NCBI GenBank assembly: GCA_914767715.1
Contig: OU612069.1
Location: forward strand, 7,812,001-7,876,000
Direction of reading: 5' to 3'
Length of the DNA: 64,000 bases
Origin: Membranipora membranacea
Taxonomy: Eukaryota > Bryozoa > Gymnolaemata > Cheilostomatida > Membraniporidae
Below are positions 22,410-37,700 of the stretch, piece by piece (the first letter of the stretch is position 1; the number at the start of each line of letters is the position of its first letter). The notes under the pieces were generated by a model. The model ran no database searches and was not told the origin of the DNA. It saw nothing but the letters and a program-made list of their open reading frames with translations. The position numbers were made by a program, and so were the translations under genes.

Positions 22410-25400
22410 TCAACAACTCGTTTCAATGTAAGACCGATCAGATGTATCGTTGTTAAGGGCATCTCTGGACCCGCTACGCGACCCATTCCTTGACCCACTG
22501 CTGTTTGGGTTCAGATTTACCCTAAGTACATCTGCCCCGCTGCCAGACGGCCCATCCTCTCGCTTAGCCTTATCCATCACATAGTTATAACTTGGCGGGC
22601 GGGTATACTCACTATCCACAGAGTGTGTGGAGTGAGTATCACCATTGGATCGAGGGCTATGAGCTGCCAACACTTTACTCTGCCTTTGCCAGGTCGAAGG
22701 AGCTGGGGCCGGCATGTCTGGGACGTCTTCGTCTGAGGGCGAATCAACTGATACATGTAGAGGCAACTTCTCTTCATCAAGTGCTTTCTCCTTCAACCAC
22801 GACTTTTTCCCCTGAAAACATCACAAAATTAACATTTATTAAACTTCCCTTTCATCTGATGGGGTGGAACACAAGTCAAGGTTCATATCACATTTTAATC
22901 AAATTTAATATATATGTACAGTTCAGGAGGGGGCGGTTTCAAGTGGTCTATTTTCTTGGATTCTGCTATGGTGAGGGCCCAAGTTAATTGGTGATCTATG
23001 TAATCAATCTCGGGGACCTAGCCATGGTCACAGGAGAGGCTTCCATGGCGTGAGGACATTGTGACAGCAAAACATATCACAAAAAAAAAAGACCAATCAG
23101 TTATCATCTAATCGACTTTGAATCCCAAGTGTGCATACATCAAAAGAACAAAATAATTCTAATCATAAATGATAAGGGGAATAATAGCTATAGACTGAAA
23201 AACTCATGATGCTGACACACTAGGAGGAGGATGCAGTTTATAAGCTGTAGGCATATAGACTAAGAAGGCAGAGGTCGGAGATTTGTGCTAAGCGTGGTAA
23301 AGGAAGGATAATTCCAGAATCTATGAAAGCGCAAAATTTTACAAGCCGCCACACAATGATGTTCTGGAGCTGTAAGTGATGCAACACGTCAAGAAAGCCC
23401 TACATCTACAAGTTGCCAACCAAACAAGCAAACAGGGTGACTATTAAAGCAGCAGCAATCCCAAAGAAAGCTATTATAGTGGGAAACAAAATCACATGCC
23501 AAAACACGTATCCATGCCAAAGCTTTGGCTTCGATTTACCAGCTTAACATGAATAAACATTGAATTGATCACCACCATGATTAGCAGCATACCAAACGAC
23601 CTTGACCTAAATGTCTCTAGCGTTAGGTAAACCCATAGCACACATTTTGTATTAATAGAAGCCAGAACAACCCCTTCAAAAATATTAATCTGGTCGATCC
23701 CCCTCAACACCTGCTTAAAATTCCGATTCCATACCATTCAGTTTACACACAAGTGCCCTCACTGCTTCCTACGATATTGGCGTCTGAAGCTAGTCAATTG
23801 CCTCCGAGATGATTGAATTTTGACCAAATTCGTATATTTATGTAGATTTAAGAATTAATTAAGCTATTGGCCACATACCAGATAATAAAACTACCTTATT
23901 AGTAAGAAGTATTCAATCATATCAGAAAATTAATAGATCCACGTTAGATTAGACAGAGTGAAAGCGATAATTAGCCATGCCAATAAAGTGAAATGACACA
24001 TATTTATTTGCTCTGATAACAATATCCGCTGTTTTGTTGCTGTTTTAAATTTTGCCCTCTCATCTTGAATCTGCCCATTTTCATGAAATTTTATTGAGTG
24101 CTGGAACATTCTCGGCACTTGAATTTTTTAAATTGAAAGTTTGTTGTGGTCATTATACTTTTAAGATGTTTAAAAATTTGTGAAAGACAACAACTGGAAT
24201 ACTTGGGAATTGATGCCAGAGCAAATACTATGCTAAAACTGAAGAGCTTTGATTATAAGGTTCTCAATTAGAAATGCACGTTGTCGTTGGCTATATACCA
24301 AGGCTGTGTAAGTGATAGAGTCAGCCTACGAGTTTAGAGTCAGCCTCAAACCAATGACTCAGTCCAACGTTTATCATCAGGAGTTGAGACCTGGCAATAG
24401 ATTACAAGACAAGGCCATGCATTACTAATCTATTATCTAGGACAGAAATCATAGCGCAATGTGTCATGTTTTGCTTTATACATTGCATTATACAATAAAT
24501 ATTACATTGCATTATATTCTTTATATACTATGTATTGCATTACACATTGCATACTACAAAACATTACGCACACCATTGTGAATGGAATTATGCCCAACAT
24601 TATGCATTGTATGTTGCATCAGACATTGCAATACACACTGCATTACGCAACATCACATGTACATAACATTACAGTAAACATCGTTGCAGAATTTAGCGAA
24701 ACACTGAACATGTCTAGCATGTGAAACCCACATGTTGCACACATGTGGCAGGACTGTATGTGTACAGCCCATATGTACAACAAGTGCGTACAACAAGTGC
24801 ATTCAACACCAGTACCAATTATGGATTACGCATGTCATTCGATGTGGCGCTACAGGTATTGTTGTTCATGCTGTAAATCTTTGTCTCTCATGAATTTGCA
24901 CAAGAACAGTTAACAGTTTACATTACAGCATGTGCACACAACACAAACTCGCGACACAGGTGCATCGCGCTATTGTGCTACCTGTTGTGCCACATTATAT
25001 ATCATGTGTCCCACATGTTACGTGGTGTATCACATACACCTTGCATACATTAGTTGTATTACTATTAACGAGAATGGATACACAAAGATGTTTATACATT
25101 ACAGTTTGGATAGCAGGATATTATTTTCGAGTTAGATCTACACCGATTATAGAAGAGGACAATTAGGTAAATGAGGGGAAGTAAATCTTGTTTTAAAAAG
25201 AATTAAATCCCAGGCTTGCGGCAATAATGGAATAAGTATCTGGGAAATTTGATAGTTTTAGTACAGCTAGCGTAAATGGACAGGATTACCGACATCAATG
25301 GTTAAAGCGTTTAAAAGTTATTTCTAGATGTCACAACAGAAACTTTCTACACTAGCAGCACGGTATATTTCTTTTAGCGAAGAAAATCTAGAGATCAAGA

Positions 25401-28400
25401 TCAATTTCAGTCAAATCAAGACTGCAACAAAATTCATTATGCCTTAATCAACATTGACAACAAAAATGCACTAAAAGTAAGTTGCCTATAATAAATCAGA
25501 CTTACAAAAGCTCATGCATGGGAAGGGACAATCCCTCAATTGCCCCTTCAAAACGTTTGCTTAGCAGCTATATTTGGGCGGAACTATTGGCCCCAAGTTC
25601 ATGGACTATAAATTAACGCCACCCCTTAGGTTTTGATTTCTGGTAAAGCACTACATTTCTTTACTAAACAAATTATAACAAATTGAAGCGAGAAGCAAGA
25701 CTGAAGAAGGTTGAAAATGCACTCAAAAGCTTAACATGGATGCCAAGATGCAGAGAGAGTGAGAGAAAGACAAAAGGTAGGTACATGTAATGAAAACAGA
25801 TGCACAGTAACAAAAGCTTTGATCCATGGCGAAACAGTGTGGCAAGGGAAGGCAACTGAAATAAAACCAAACCAACTAAACCTGGAGGCACAACAGAGGG
25901 AAGCACCAGAACACACATCAGGGGCACAACATCAATAATTACCATCCAGACCAGCGCTGGTCAGCTCTGAGCACAAAGCACCGGTTTCCTCACAGGCCGA
26001 GGAGGTTTTTGAGCCACAATCACCACCGGACGATGATAATAGACTGATGTTAGAGCGAGTCTTACTGCTGACTGAGCAGAGGTTATGATTACTACTAGGA
26101 GATGTTGAGCGTTTAGTGAGCAGAGGAGTATCACAGTTAGACACATCAGGTAGGTCTTCCCATGAGCCGTGTAAACTCTGATAGCAGAACAAGAAAACAA
26201 CAAATAAGCCAACTCCTCAGCCATATGACATCGGGTTAGTACAGCGCAGTTCACTTAATTCAAACCATTTAGGGACCACAAGAATTTGCCTTAATTGATA
26301 TTAGAAGGCATTGAGATCTGGCTGAAGGGATAAATTTTCCTTGTCTGAATTAACAGGAGTTCTGAATTATAAAGTTAACCAGCTTACAGTCTAGTTTGAA
26401 TGATTTTGGCTTGTTGACAGGTGACTGGAGCAAAATTAGGCTCTCTGTGCGAATTTGTACATTGGCTAAACAGAAGAACGTGAATGAGTCTCAGCCATTC
26501 GGTTTCATGAGACTTTCATGTCTTGGTGTGGGCGACTGAATGCGCTGTATGCCATTCACATTCCTTGAGTGTGCTCAAATCATTTAACCCGCCAGTTGTA
26601 ACCAGTCTCAGAAAAATCATCCTGTCTCACAACATACATAAGACATCCTTTATCATACCTAAGATCCCAGAGAGGTATTTTACAACTTTAGGGTTATTGC
26701 AGGGAAAAGTGTTCAGAAGGTCATGAAAAATTTGCTCGGTGCAAAGCTATCAAACACAAGGTTGGCAGTCATGTGAAGTGCCTACTATAGTCTGTTCTCT
26801 TAATTAGGAAACACGAAGAGGGTTGACAGTTGGATGATTTAGCCTGGGAATAAGAAGACAAGTGGGACTGAAGTAGCCAAAGTTTTGGCTCTGATCTGCT
26901 TGGCCAATCAGATCATTTCTCTGATCTGATTGGCCGATCAGAACCAACGCATTGGCTAGGTCCGAAGGTTTACACAATTTTGACATAATTGCTTCCCATA
27001 ATATTGAGTTGAATGCTTTTATATACAGGGAATGATCTTTCTTATTTTAGGCGATGTAATATGGTTCATGGGCGGTCATCCTCAAATTCTAAACCATATA
27101 TAGATTATATATTCATATATATACATATCTCAACTCTATGTTCTGAACAATCACTGTCTTCGACAGCAATTTAGACTGAGGAACAAAATACCTGACCAAG
27201 TTCGCATGGCTGGAGATTAAGAACAGAAAGCCAAGGTGTTTTTGATTTGTTCCAGATTAACAGTCAGTACACCATGCATCTGAGCAGAGAGGACTTAGTA
27301 CACAATATAGGTAACAGTGCAGAGCGAGCCACAGGATATGAAGCGGGCAGCAAGCATCGCCAAACTACTTGTGATCAGTTACCTAGCGTGTGGTGATAAA
27401 ATACCAGACTTAGCTGGTAGTTTGGAGAGCTACAATCTTGTATCTATGCTCTGACTGTTTCGATGTGGTGATTCATGAAACTGGAAAATAGTCCAACACT
27501 AGATGTTTGTATTCTGTTCAGACTCTCAAGGATAGGATTTAGTAGATGGGTGATTGAATTAAACTCATTGACTTTTATAAGAGAGTGATCATGAGATATA
27601 TTAATTGTTTGGGTGAGAAACTGGAGTGGTGAGATGAAAATGAAGTGTGATGAAGTTCCAAATTGATCAGCTAGAATGGGCCTCATGGACATCCAAATCA
27701 GCATTGGCCAAGTTGAGGTGATCAATTTGCCTCTTAGTGATTTGAATAGCTTTCGTCTTACAAAGATGTTGTCATTCATTTCATTGGCTGTGGCCTCGGG
27801 CTCCATTGACTCCATGTGTTCTTTAGTAGAGAGTGGACTGTATGTGACTATTCAGAGGGTATGAATGAGCTAATGGAAAATAGCAGAGTTTTTTGTGAAT
27901 AAAGGTGATAGTGCGCTGAGGGATTGAATAAGAAATCAAGTAGCATCATTGGGTAAAGCGAAAAAGTTTGCAGCTCTAATAAAAATAATCATTTGAACCA
28001 CTGTTGCATCACAAGCCTTCAAGTTGCAAGAGACGACTTTACGAATACAAGTCAACAAGTTGCAACTTGATACAGGCTGAAGTTATGACTTGCGACATGA
28101 AATCGATGAAATACTTTGGAATGGATTGAAACACAAAGCTTACAGCTAGAAAAGGGGAGAAATTGAACAGCGCAGAAACTGAAAAGTGAATCGCAGAAGC
28201 AGGCACACCACCTTAGATATTGGATATTTCCGAAGCAGACAATAATTAACCCAATCATTACAATAATATGTGTGGCAGCCTTGTTGCTGTAATTCTGGAC
28301 AAGTTCTATAACTCAATATTTAGTCATTATAGGATCACAACTGATCAAAATGATTATTTCTATTGGTGAAAAAATTTCTCTCGTCAAAACTCAGCAACGG

Positions 28401-28780
28401 GACCGCCACAAGTTGCGAAAAATTCTCTTCTACAATCTTTTTGATTCAAGGAGTTTCTTTACCCTAGCATCCAATGGTTATTCCGTTGGCTATTCCATCG
28501 ATGATTATTATTGGCTATTCAATCGATGATTGTTATTGACTATTTAATCCATGATTACTATTACCTTATTTGGCTGTGATCCACTTGGTGTTGTGTTGTA
28601 GTAATCCACTGCAGCTTTAGACTTAGAGGCACCATTAGCCTGAGGTTTTAATACGGGTGTAGGTAGATAATCTGACTCTAGATCGTGGGGGTCCCTCCGC
28701 CGTACCTGAGATTTACGTATCGTAATATCGGTCCTTGAATCGCGAGTCCTCAAATAAGGATCTTCTAGATTATGCAGACG
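22410..28780 (-). CDS. RTK cytoplasmic tail exons
   Basis: Exons 28780-28565, 26177-25943 and 22811-22410 encode a Ser/Tyr-rich tail ending RSYIETSC and TGA (22410-22412). Candidate SH2 sites include [15 protein letters not shown] (pY-x-N, GRB2-like) and SYNYVMD. The final four residues, ETSC, resemble a class I PDZ ligand. Exon 26177-25943 ends in phase 1 (GAT G|GTAATT) but 22811 must start in phase 0. A small exon of length 2 modulo 3 is therefore probably missing between them, or the tail is alternatively spliced. Confidence 0.78.
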
Positions 28781-31700
28781 CTGTAACATTTTAAGGAATA
28801 ACCATTTGAATAATTATGTTAAAAATTATTAGTGAGGGCAGTCGGTGCACAGTTTCATTTGAACATATTTTTAACACGAAACTCATTTGGAATCCCCTCA
28901 GCAGCATTTAAAGAACAAACTGTAACTCTCCATGACTTAATGTAAAAATTGTTTCAAAATTGGCTGTTAACTTTGCCCTAATGAAATCAAACTTTTGTAA
29001 ACATTATTTATCAATCAATGACTACTATCCTACACAATCCAGATTCAAAGCCTTTCCATTCCGTTTCTACATCAAAATACAATAGAGCTCTGTTAATGCT
29101 TGAAGAGACTATTTGATTGTCAGAAAGAGGGTAAACAAAGAAATACCTCTTTGAGTTCGTCATTCAGCGAGTCTCCGAAGTAATCGGCGCACTCAGCAAA
29201 GTTTGGTCTCTTCTCTGGATCTGGGTGCCAACAATTCAGCATAATCTCCTGATACCTGTACATATGTAAATATTTATATATGTATGTACATGTGAATATA
29301 TGTGAGCGGGAAAACTATTTTAACGTATTTGTTTTTCTAGCTTTAATTGCACTGGAATGAAGTATTGATGGTGCAAAGAGTGCCTTCCATGAGGGAAGGT
29401 AACACTCATTCCCTGCGTTATGATGTCACAGTTTCCAGGAAGTGCTTGTTTCCTGTATTGCTCATGCCGGGACTGTGACATAATAAAACAGAGAGGAGAG
29501 TTACCTTCCCTTATGGAATGCACTCTTTCCGCCATCAATAATTCAAGCCAAGTAGAGCATTGACTTTTTTTACCATGCAAATCTGACACAACTTTTTTCA
29601 TAAGTAACTGCCTGACTTTAACATAATTTGGCCTTTGGGTAGTCTTCAATTGCTTTTCTTGACTTTTTTCTAATTTTTTCTACACTATTTTGTTCGCAGA
29701 CAATATCATCCTAAACGGATGTTTCCCATGAAGTGCCAAAGAAAATACAATTTCTCTGTGTAATAAAAAGTGTAGACTTACACTTTTTCAGGGCAGTGTT
29801 TGGGTAGCTCCATTCTGTAACCCTCCTTTAGTTTATCTATGAACGTGTCGTCTATGTCCCATCCTGGGTAGGGTGTGGCCGCCAGGGAGAACAACTCCCA
29901 ACAGGTCACTCCGTATGACCACAAGTCTGTCCGCACATTGAATAATTTATATTCTAGCGACTCCAACGCCATCCATTTTATAGGCAGTGGACCCTGAAAT
30001 GAAAGTTTGAAGGTGATAGGGGATTACAATATAGAAACATTTGCCATTTTACCGTGTGTTTTGATTGAAAAATAATAATAGTCAATTTTTGTTGGCAATA
30101 CTAGATCGGCGCAGAAAAATAATTACTCCTTTCCCTCGAAAAGAGCTGACTTTTGTTGGCATAGCTTGACCAGACAAAACTGCAGGTGATGAAGAAAATT
30201 TAGATCTCAATTTTGTTCAAGTCTAGAAGACACCAAACAGTGAAAATGAGAACAAATATACAAAAAACCGATCAAGGGGAGGGTGTGGGGGCACTCACTT
30301 CCTCAATTGAGTGGTATTTTGGGAAATGCCACAATAGCTCATACATCTATTCTTATTAATGTGGAATCTTGTAGTAACTACAGTGCAGTTCACTTAATTC
30401 AAACCTCTGGGGACCACAAAAATGTTTTCCTTATTTAGCAGAGCTTGAATTAAGTGCCATTAGAATGCATTGAGATCTGGCAGTAGGAACCAACCTACTT
30501 TGTCTGAATTAAAGGAAGTTCAAAATTATAAAGTCTGAATTAACCAGTACACTATAGATTGAAACACTTACATCGGTCTGTTTTTGATATTCCTGATATT
30601 TATAGACGTCCTTCGCTAGTCCGAAGTCACATATTTTTACTATATTGTCGTCAGCCAGGAGCACATTTCTCGCTGCCAAATCTCTGTGGATGTACTACAA
30701 TAAAATCGGCAGCAAATACCCAACAGCAGTCAAGTAAAACCAAGCCAGTGACCATCCACTATCTAAGAATCGTTTTTAATACATCCAGGAGATCCTCTCG
30801 ATGCCTTACTGATTTCAGACCATTGAAAGCTTAAACTGGAAACCGTGCCAATAATTAATTTTTTTACTTTTCATATGAATTATTTCAACCAGAGCACCGA
30901 GCCTTTTTAGTTCAAACTATTGTCAGCTTTCAAATATTATCATTGTTACCACAAATGATACAGGAATTAAGAAATGAACATGGCATAACAAGTCAATGTC
31001 CACTTGAATCGATTGTGAAAGAATCCGGTTTTTTTTAATATCAGTCTAGGGTTCTCAGTCTAATTTAGAATACTGCTCGTAGTCCACAGTGATTTTCAAA
31101 TCAAAGCATAAGTGTGGACATGCAAACTTGAATACCTACTAACAAATTACAAAGTTTATATAGAATAACATTATTCACCCACACAATGTTGTTGTATGAG
31201 TTATTTATAACTTTACATTTCCAGAAAGTCTAAGAAACACAAAGCATCAATTCAAATTTAAAAAAAGGTTTTAACACCATGTTTAAAGGACCACGTTTTA
31301 AACACCACTCACATCTATACTAGCAAGATATTCCATTCCTCTAGCTATCTGATAACACCAGCTCATAATATCATGCAATGTAACAGGCTTTTCCTCAGAA
31401 TGTAAACCCTCAGTACCTCCGGGGTTTAAATATTCATCGTCGTCTGTATAAATAAAGTACATACTACATATTATTAAAATTTCAAGTTCATACATCCTGC
31501 TATAATCTATGTTTCAAATTTTACAATTCATGAAGATTCAGTGTGTAATATAGAATCATTGGAACCCTCAAAAAGGAACTATAGGTACAGGGTCAAAACA
31601 GTGATAAGGTATCAAAACAGATAGAAATGCATACATGATTAGAGTTGTCTACTACTTGAACATTAACACCAAGGGGAACATAACTTCAATTTACACAAAA

Positions 31701-34700
31701 ACTGCAGACTATCAACAATGCTTACAATAATATTAGCACATTGAATTCCATATCTGGAATAGCATCATTAGCTTTCTTTTGCAAACAAAGTTCTTGCAAA
31801 AATAGCCAGTCCCTAGTAGCAATCTAGAAATGCCCAAATCATCGACACTGTAGGCATACTGACTCTCGTGATCTGGCTGGGCATGTAGATCACTGATAAA
31901 CTAGGCTATCATTACCACAAAGCAGGTGTCGTAATGCTAAGTATGCATCATGCGTGACTTGAATTTGCGCATGTGCAAGAGCAATGAGTTTAGTTTGGGT
32001 TCTGAATGCAACTTTGGAAAGGGGAAATGGGATATCCCCTGCATAAACTGTCAATCAAAATCAGCTAATAATGACAAGAGAGGATAACTATTAATAACAA
32101 ATCCGCACGCTTTGGGGAGTATGTCACCAGAGCAGGTAGCCAATCAGATGGCTTCGGAATTCCGAGACTCAATTTTGCAGAGATCAGCTCATGCCCAGAG
32201 CTGAGCATGCGCAGAATGCACTGTAGGGGTATAATTACTGTTTGCAATTTTGTAAACAAGACAATTTCTCAGGCTAATTATTCATGCTACTAGGGACAGC
32301 CAATCAGATAACAGTCAGATGGGTCTCTGTGTTTAGTGTCCTAACTGTATAACACTATGATACTATTTCCATTCTATGAGAAGAATTCGATTCAGTGTAT
32401 TAGCATTAATCGACCGTAAGAGAAGAAGATTTGAGGAGAGAGCTATTGAGTTTGACAAATAATGCATTGAATGCACTCAATATCAGATTTAGCAGCTGAG
32501 GCGTTAATTTGTGTCTGTCATTCACTGAATGTCACATACTTTCACAAATATAAATGGGTATTTTATCATAATTTTGAGATAAAGCAAATTTTTTCAAAAG
32601 GAATACCATAGGCAAAAGCGGACATGTGCTGTGGAAAGAAAACTGATAACTGTTAATCAATGTAAAAACCCATACACAGTTAGCTATCAACTGTAGTATG
32701 GGATTATATATTGATTATTAATAATCAATGTTCTTTCCACGGAACAAGTCTCAATTTTGCCTATTCTAACAAAAATCATTTTTTCTACTTGATGAGTTTA
32801 AGACTTTCTCTTTTCTCACCTTGCATATCGACGGTGACCTGACCTAGTTTAACAGCAGAACTGGTACCCGTCCTGATGTAATCCGTAGATGGATTAAAGT
32901 TTTGTTTGTGTTTGAGTAAATATGAGCGAAGATTGCCGTAACGGCAGTATTCTACTATCACTAAAATTTGTCCTGTAAAATAAGAGCATAAAATATAATA
33001 AAATGAGCACGATATGATAACAAATTCTAGAACCTCAAAAGGCTCTCACCCGCAGGCATAAGAAATGGCTTGTTTACAGCACGAAAGCAAACTAACTGAA
33101 GTAGCCGAAATTTGGGAACCTAATCAACTTTTCCAAGCACAGCTTACCGGACATCATCTTCAGTATCAAAAAGGAAAGGCATTGGCCTCTCCATAAGCTA
33201 TTACAGGTACGATTCGACAGTTGGGCTGGTGGTAAGCCAATACGGTAGGCATGTGTTGTCTATACTTGTCGTCTTGCTGTTCAAGCACTGAATTTGCAAC
33301 CTATCGGAGGGCTTGTTGCCACTCCAGACCCAGACTCGCCTACCATTTTATTTATTAATTTACTTTCACAACTTTTCGCTCTAGACAACTACATAAAAGA
33401 AATGTGTGTTTGTTTACCTTTACTTAGTTCTTTAGTACAGGCTCCGAGTAAATTAACTACATTGAGATGCTGTCCTATGTGTATCATTATCTTCAGCTCG
33501 CTAATCAGAGCCTTCAGCTGCTCTATATCATGAGAATCTGTAGGAAGGACGGAAAGTGCATACATTGTATTAAAAAGTGACTTTCAAAAGAATAAACACA
33601 TACCGTAGTATTCTGTTGTCAATCAGCTAGTTTTGTTGTAGTCTGGGCCTCCAGACTTCCCCCCCTACCACCCGACGGCCCCCCTGTTGCTGTAAAGTGA
33701 GCCTTAAATGATGAACAGATTCACAGCTCTTTTGAGAACAATTTGTTCAGTACACGACCAAACGATCCCTGTCCAAGTAACATTTCATTCATGGAACAAC
33801 AATAAATATGAATATATATATTTGCCTGTATTTTACTTATAAATATCTAAGCTGTATTAAATGAAGAAGTGGATTGTTCGAACTATACCGGGTTATGTCT
33901 TCAATGATAGAGTAAATACCAGGCGTATAGCAGCTTGTCAAACCTCTTGATTTGTTGATAATCAGACTTAAATGCTTTACTTCATTATTTGACAATTCAT
34001 TTGTTATTTGAAATTTCCATGCCACCAATTAGTGGCCTTCAAAGCAGAACTATTAGCAAGGGCCGATGATAAAAAAATACGTTTTCATACCTCTGACAGT
34101 TTTGACAGCTACTGTTGTACTGGCCACGCCCTCCTCTATATTCATAGCCTCAGCTTTCAGAACCCGACCGAACGCCCCCTGTCCGAGTAACATTCCCATT
34201 TTAAGATTTCCAATGGGGAATTCCCAGCCGATATCATAAGGTAAGGCTTCTGTCTGTTCATCCAGAGGTATATCAGGATTTATCATCTCTTTAGATGGCA
34301 GCAGCAGGGTGTGGGGCTATGTAACAAAATGAAAATGAAAATATTCACATCGTGCAGTTTTGGATAGTTACAGTTTTGAATATTAATTCTGTTTGGAGCT
34401 TCACTATATCAACAAATTCATCGATACAAATATACAATATACATCCTCTCTGACTCATCCATAAACCTATACAAACACAGTGCAGTCCATTCAAATCAGC
34501 CCTTCTAATACTCTGACTTATTCATGCAAAGTAGCTGGCCCCATCGGAAATTTAATGTCGATTAATTGACAAAATGCTCGTTCCGAAGCAACCTGGTTTG
34601 CTCCCAGTTGAGTTAATGGGAGCACTCAAGTTTCACAGTAATCCATTAGGGATAAACTATACAGTGGATATCGACAATGTTTCTGTTGATAGAAGAACAT

Positions 34701-37700
34701 TTTACAAGACAGGTGACAGGGGCCTCAACTTACCGTGTATTTTTTCCTGCAGTATTTCCTGACCATAATCACAGTGATTATAATAGCTAATATCATCAGT
34801 ACTAAAACAGCCAACACTATCAGCACTATCTGCAGTGTAGTGAGCGATGCTGGCTCTGTAAAATATACAACAACGATATTATTAGTCTCAGTTAACTACT
34901 GCGCAATAATAATAAAAATAAAAATACGTTATTTGTCAGCAACAATTCATTGTTTCTAATGTTTTTCATGATGTGACAAGAACGTCATGACAAAATTGAA
35001 AAAGAATATTAACAGAGGTTCATAAAAATGAAATAAGACTATGCTAATTAACTGAAAAAGTGTTACAATCACTAAATTTGGATTTTATTATTCAGAGCTT
35101 TTGAAACCTCACCAATCTTTGTCAAGATTGGGGTTTTTTGAATTTGCTTTATGCAATGAAATACAATGGTTACATTCGATAATATTGGACCTAGGTTAAG
35201 GAAGAACGAATTTGAACGCATTTTGAGCATCTCCTGTTCTTGTATGCCGCCATTGGTTAGAGAGGAAGCAACTTCAAATTGATATGCCACAATTGACATT
35301 ATTATATAGATGAGAGATATATATTTCTGGCGATTCAAACTTACTTTTTATGTCGACAGTGAATTGGGCTTCGATCTCGGGGTCCCTGTCAGTCCGACCT
35401 ACACATTTATACACGCCGTTATCTTCCTCAGTCACTAGGGCTACATTTAGACTAAAAAACAGGAGGTAGGTAAAAATAGAAATGCAAACAATAAAATAAC
35501 TATTTTCGCTATCAAGGTTACCACTAGTTAAAGTACTCTACGCAAGTAGCTGGTAGTGGCATTCCAAGTGGTTGGTAATGAAATACTACTACCGGCCATC
35601 CGGTCACAGTTTGAGCGCTCCAACTTATACACAACTTAATATAAGTATGCCTGACTCACCTAAATGTATCCTTAGATATAGTAACGCGATCGCTAGGAAT
35701 TATCACCTCACCATCCTTGTACCATGTGACCTCGGGTAGAGGGCGGCCCGTCGCTCTACATACAAACGTCTGCTCCTCTCCGTATGTAGTGTTAGCTGTA
35801 GTCTTAGTCTCCACCCAGCTCGCTGCTAGGTAAGCTGTGAAAATGGAAATAATGGAATGGAAAGTTTGACAAAAATCTTTGCTATTGGCTGGTGGACTTG
35901 TCTACAGTGTACAGCCAGCTCTGATTGGTTTTTTGGTGGTAAAGAACAACCAATCAGAGCCGTTTCCTATGTTAATGCTCTGACAAGACATGCTAGGCTC
36001 TATGCAATCACCGTGATGTCAGAAGTTATTTGAATGTGAAATTGAGCATAGCAAATTGGAAAAGTAAGTCGCAGGAAAAATTTATTTTGTCCATAATTTT
36101 ACTCCCCACATTAGAAATCCACTGTAAGTTTACGAACAAGTCTCTATAATGAATGCTGGACCTGAACCGCAGGCCATCTTCAAAATTTAAACTCAATGAA
36201 TATACAGGCATACTTTTGACTGAGAGAGTGACAGGCGCTCCTTGTACTCCTCCTAAACAAGAGCAGAAGTAGATGGCTTTATCCAGTGCAGTCGTTATAT
36301 TATTCAGCTGCACACCCAGTTCATACGAGTTGTCTCCCCTGAAAAAGATTTAAAAGAAGCCAGTCAGCGTATTCTAAACAAAGGTGAAAAGTTCGCCTTT
36401 TTTGGTCATGTGGGAGATAGTGAAATCTAATGCTAGATAACATTTACTCATCCTCACAATCTTTCAATCAATCAATCAAGAGGAACAATCAATCAATCAA
36501 TTGTTCGATCAATCAATCAATCAAGAGGAACAATCGATCAAGAGGATCAATCAATCGATCGATCAATCAATCAATCAATCAAAAGGAACAATCAATCAAG
36601 AGGCACAATCAATCAATCAATAAATCAATCATTCAAAAAATTAATCGATCAATCAATTGTTCAAACAATCAATCAATCAATCAATCTATCAGTCAAATGA
36701 GGAACAATTGACTTACAAGTTCCATGTGACTCCTTCTGTTTGTTTTGTCCAGACTGTATTACCGCGGTTTATCTGTACATTTTCAGCGGAACATTGGAAC
36801 AGAGATATACGACAGTTTAAGTTAAAAATGTCATCCTCGACTAACTTCTTAGAACTCAGCTGAGTGCCTTCCTCGAATCCAACACCCTTTGATGTCTCTG
36901 GTAGTTCTAAAAACAAGCAGAAAAGCTCTGGAATGACAACTACTGCATAGATCAATCGGGAGGCTGTGGCACTAGTCCCCAACCGCATGACCATACCGCT
37001 GCATTATTTCTTTAGTTGTCAATTAATGTCTCAGTTTCAATATTATTGAATGCAGGAACAAATAAATGTGATACTGAATGGTTACTAGATGACATCATGT
37101 ACCAAACCTGCCTCCCTGCATGTGAACCGAATAGATTAATCAATATGGAAAAGGTATGAAAGTATATATTTTTATACATCCATATAAATATATATATATA
37201 TATATATATATGTATATGTATATTATATTTTATTACCTGAGACAACCATCAGGAACTGGTGTGTGTCGTTGCTCACATCATTGCTCATGAAACATCTAAA
37301 GTACCCTGAAGATTCCGGAGCTAACATTAGCCTCAGCTTATCAGTCGAAGAACCCACAAAGTGCGGGGAGTTAATCGTACCCGCAACAGGCTCTCTGTGG
37401 ACAAAATAAGTGTACACAATTTTAAACAGCTGCTATGACTCAGGAAAGTACACACAAAGGCTGAAATGTATAATATATTTTACGGCAATGGTCGTCAACC
37501 AATCTCTAAAAGGAAAACAGCTAGTCCGACGAAAAAAAACAAATAATGTTCAACGCTTTTGATAGAACATTCAATTTTATGTTTAAACTACACCCAACTT
37601 CAAATTTCTTTTTCGATAATATTATAGCATCTATTTTGAACAATATACTTTTTAAATTTCGGATTACCTTTTTCTTCATCATGATTGAGTTGTTTTTTTC

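Noticed and set aside
36430-36711. Frame rich in Ile-Asn-Gln-Ser repeats
   Set aside because: Translation of the (AATC)n tract.
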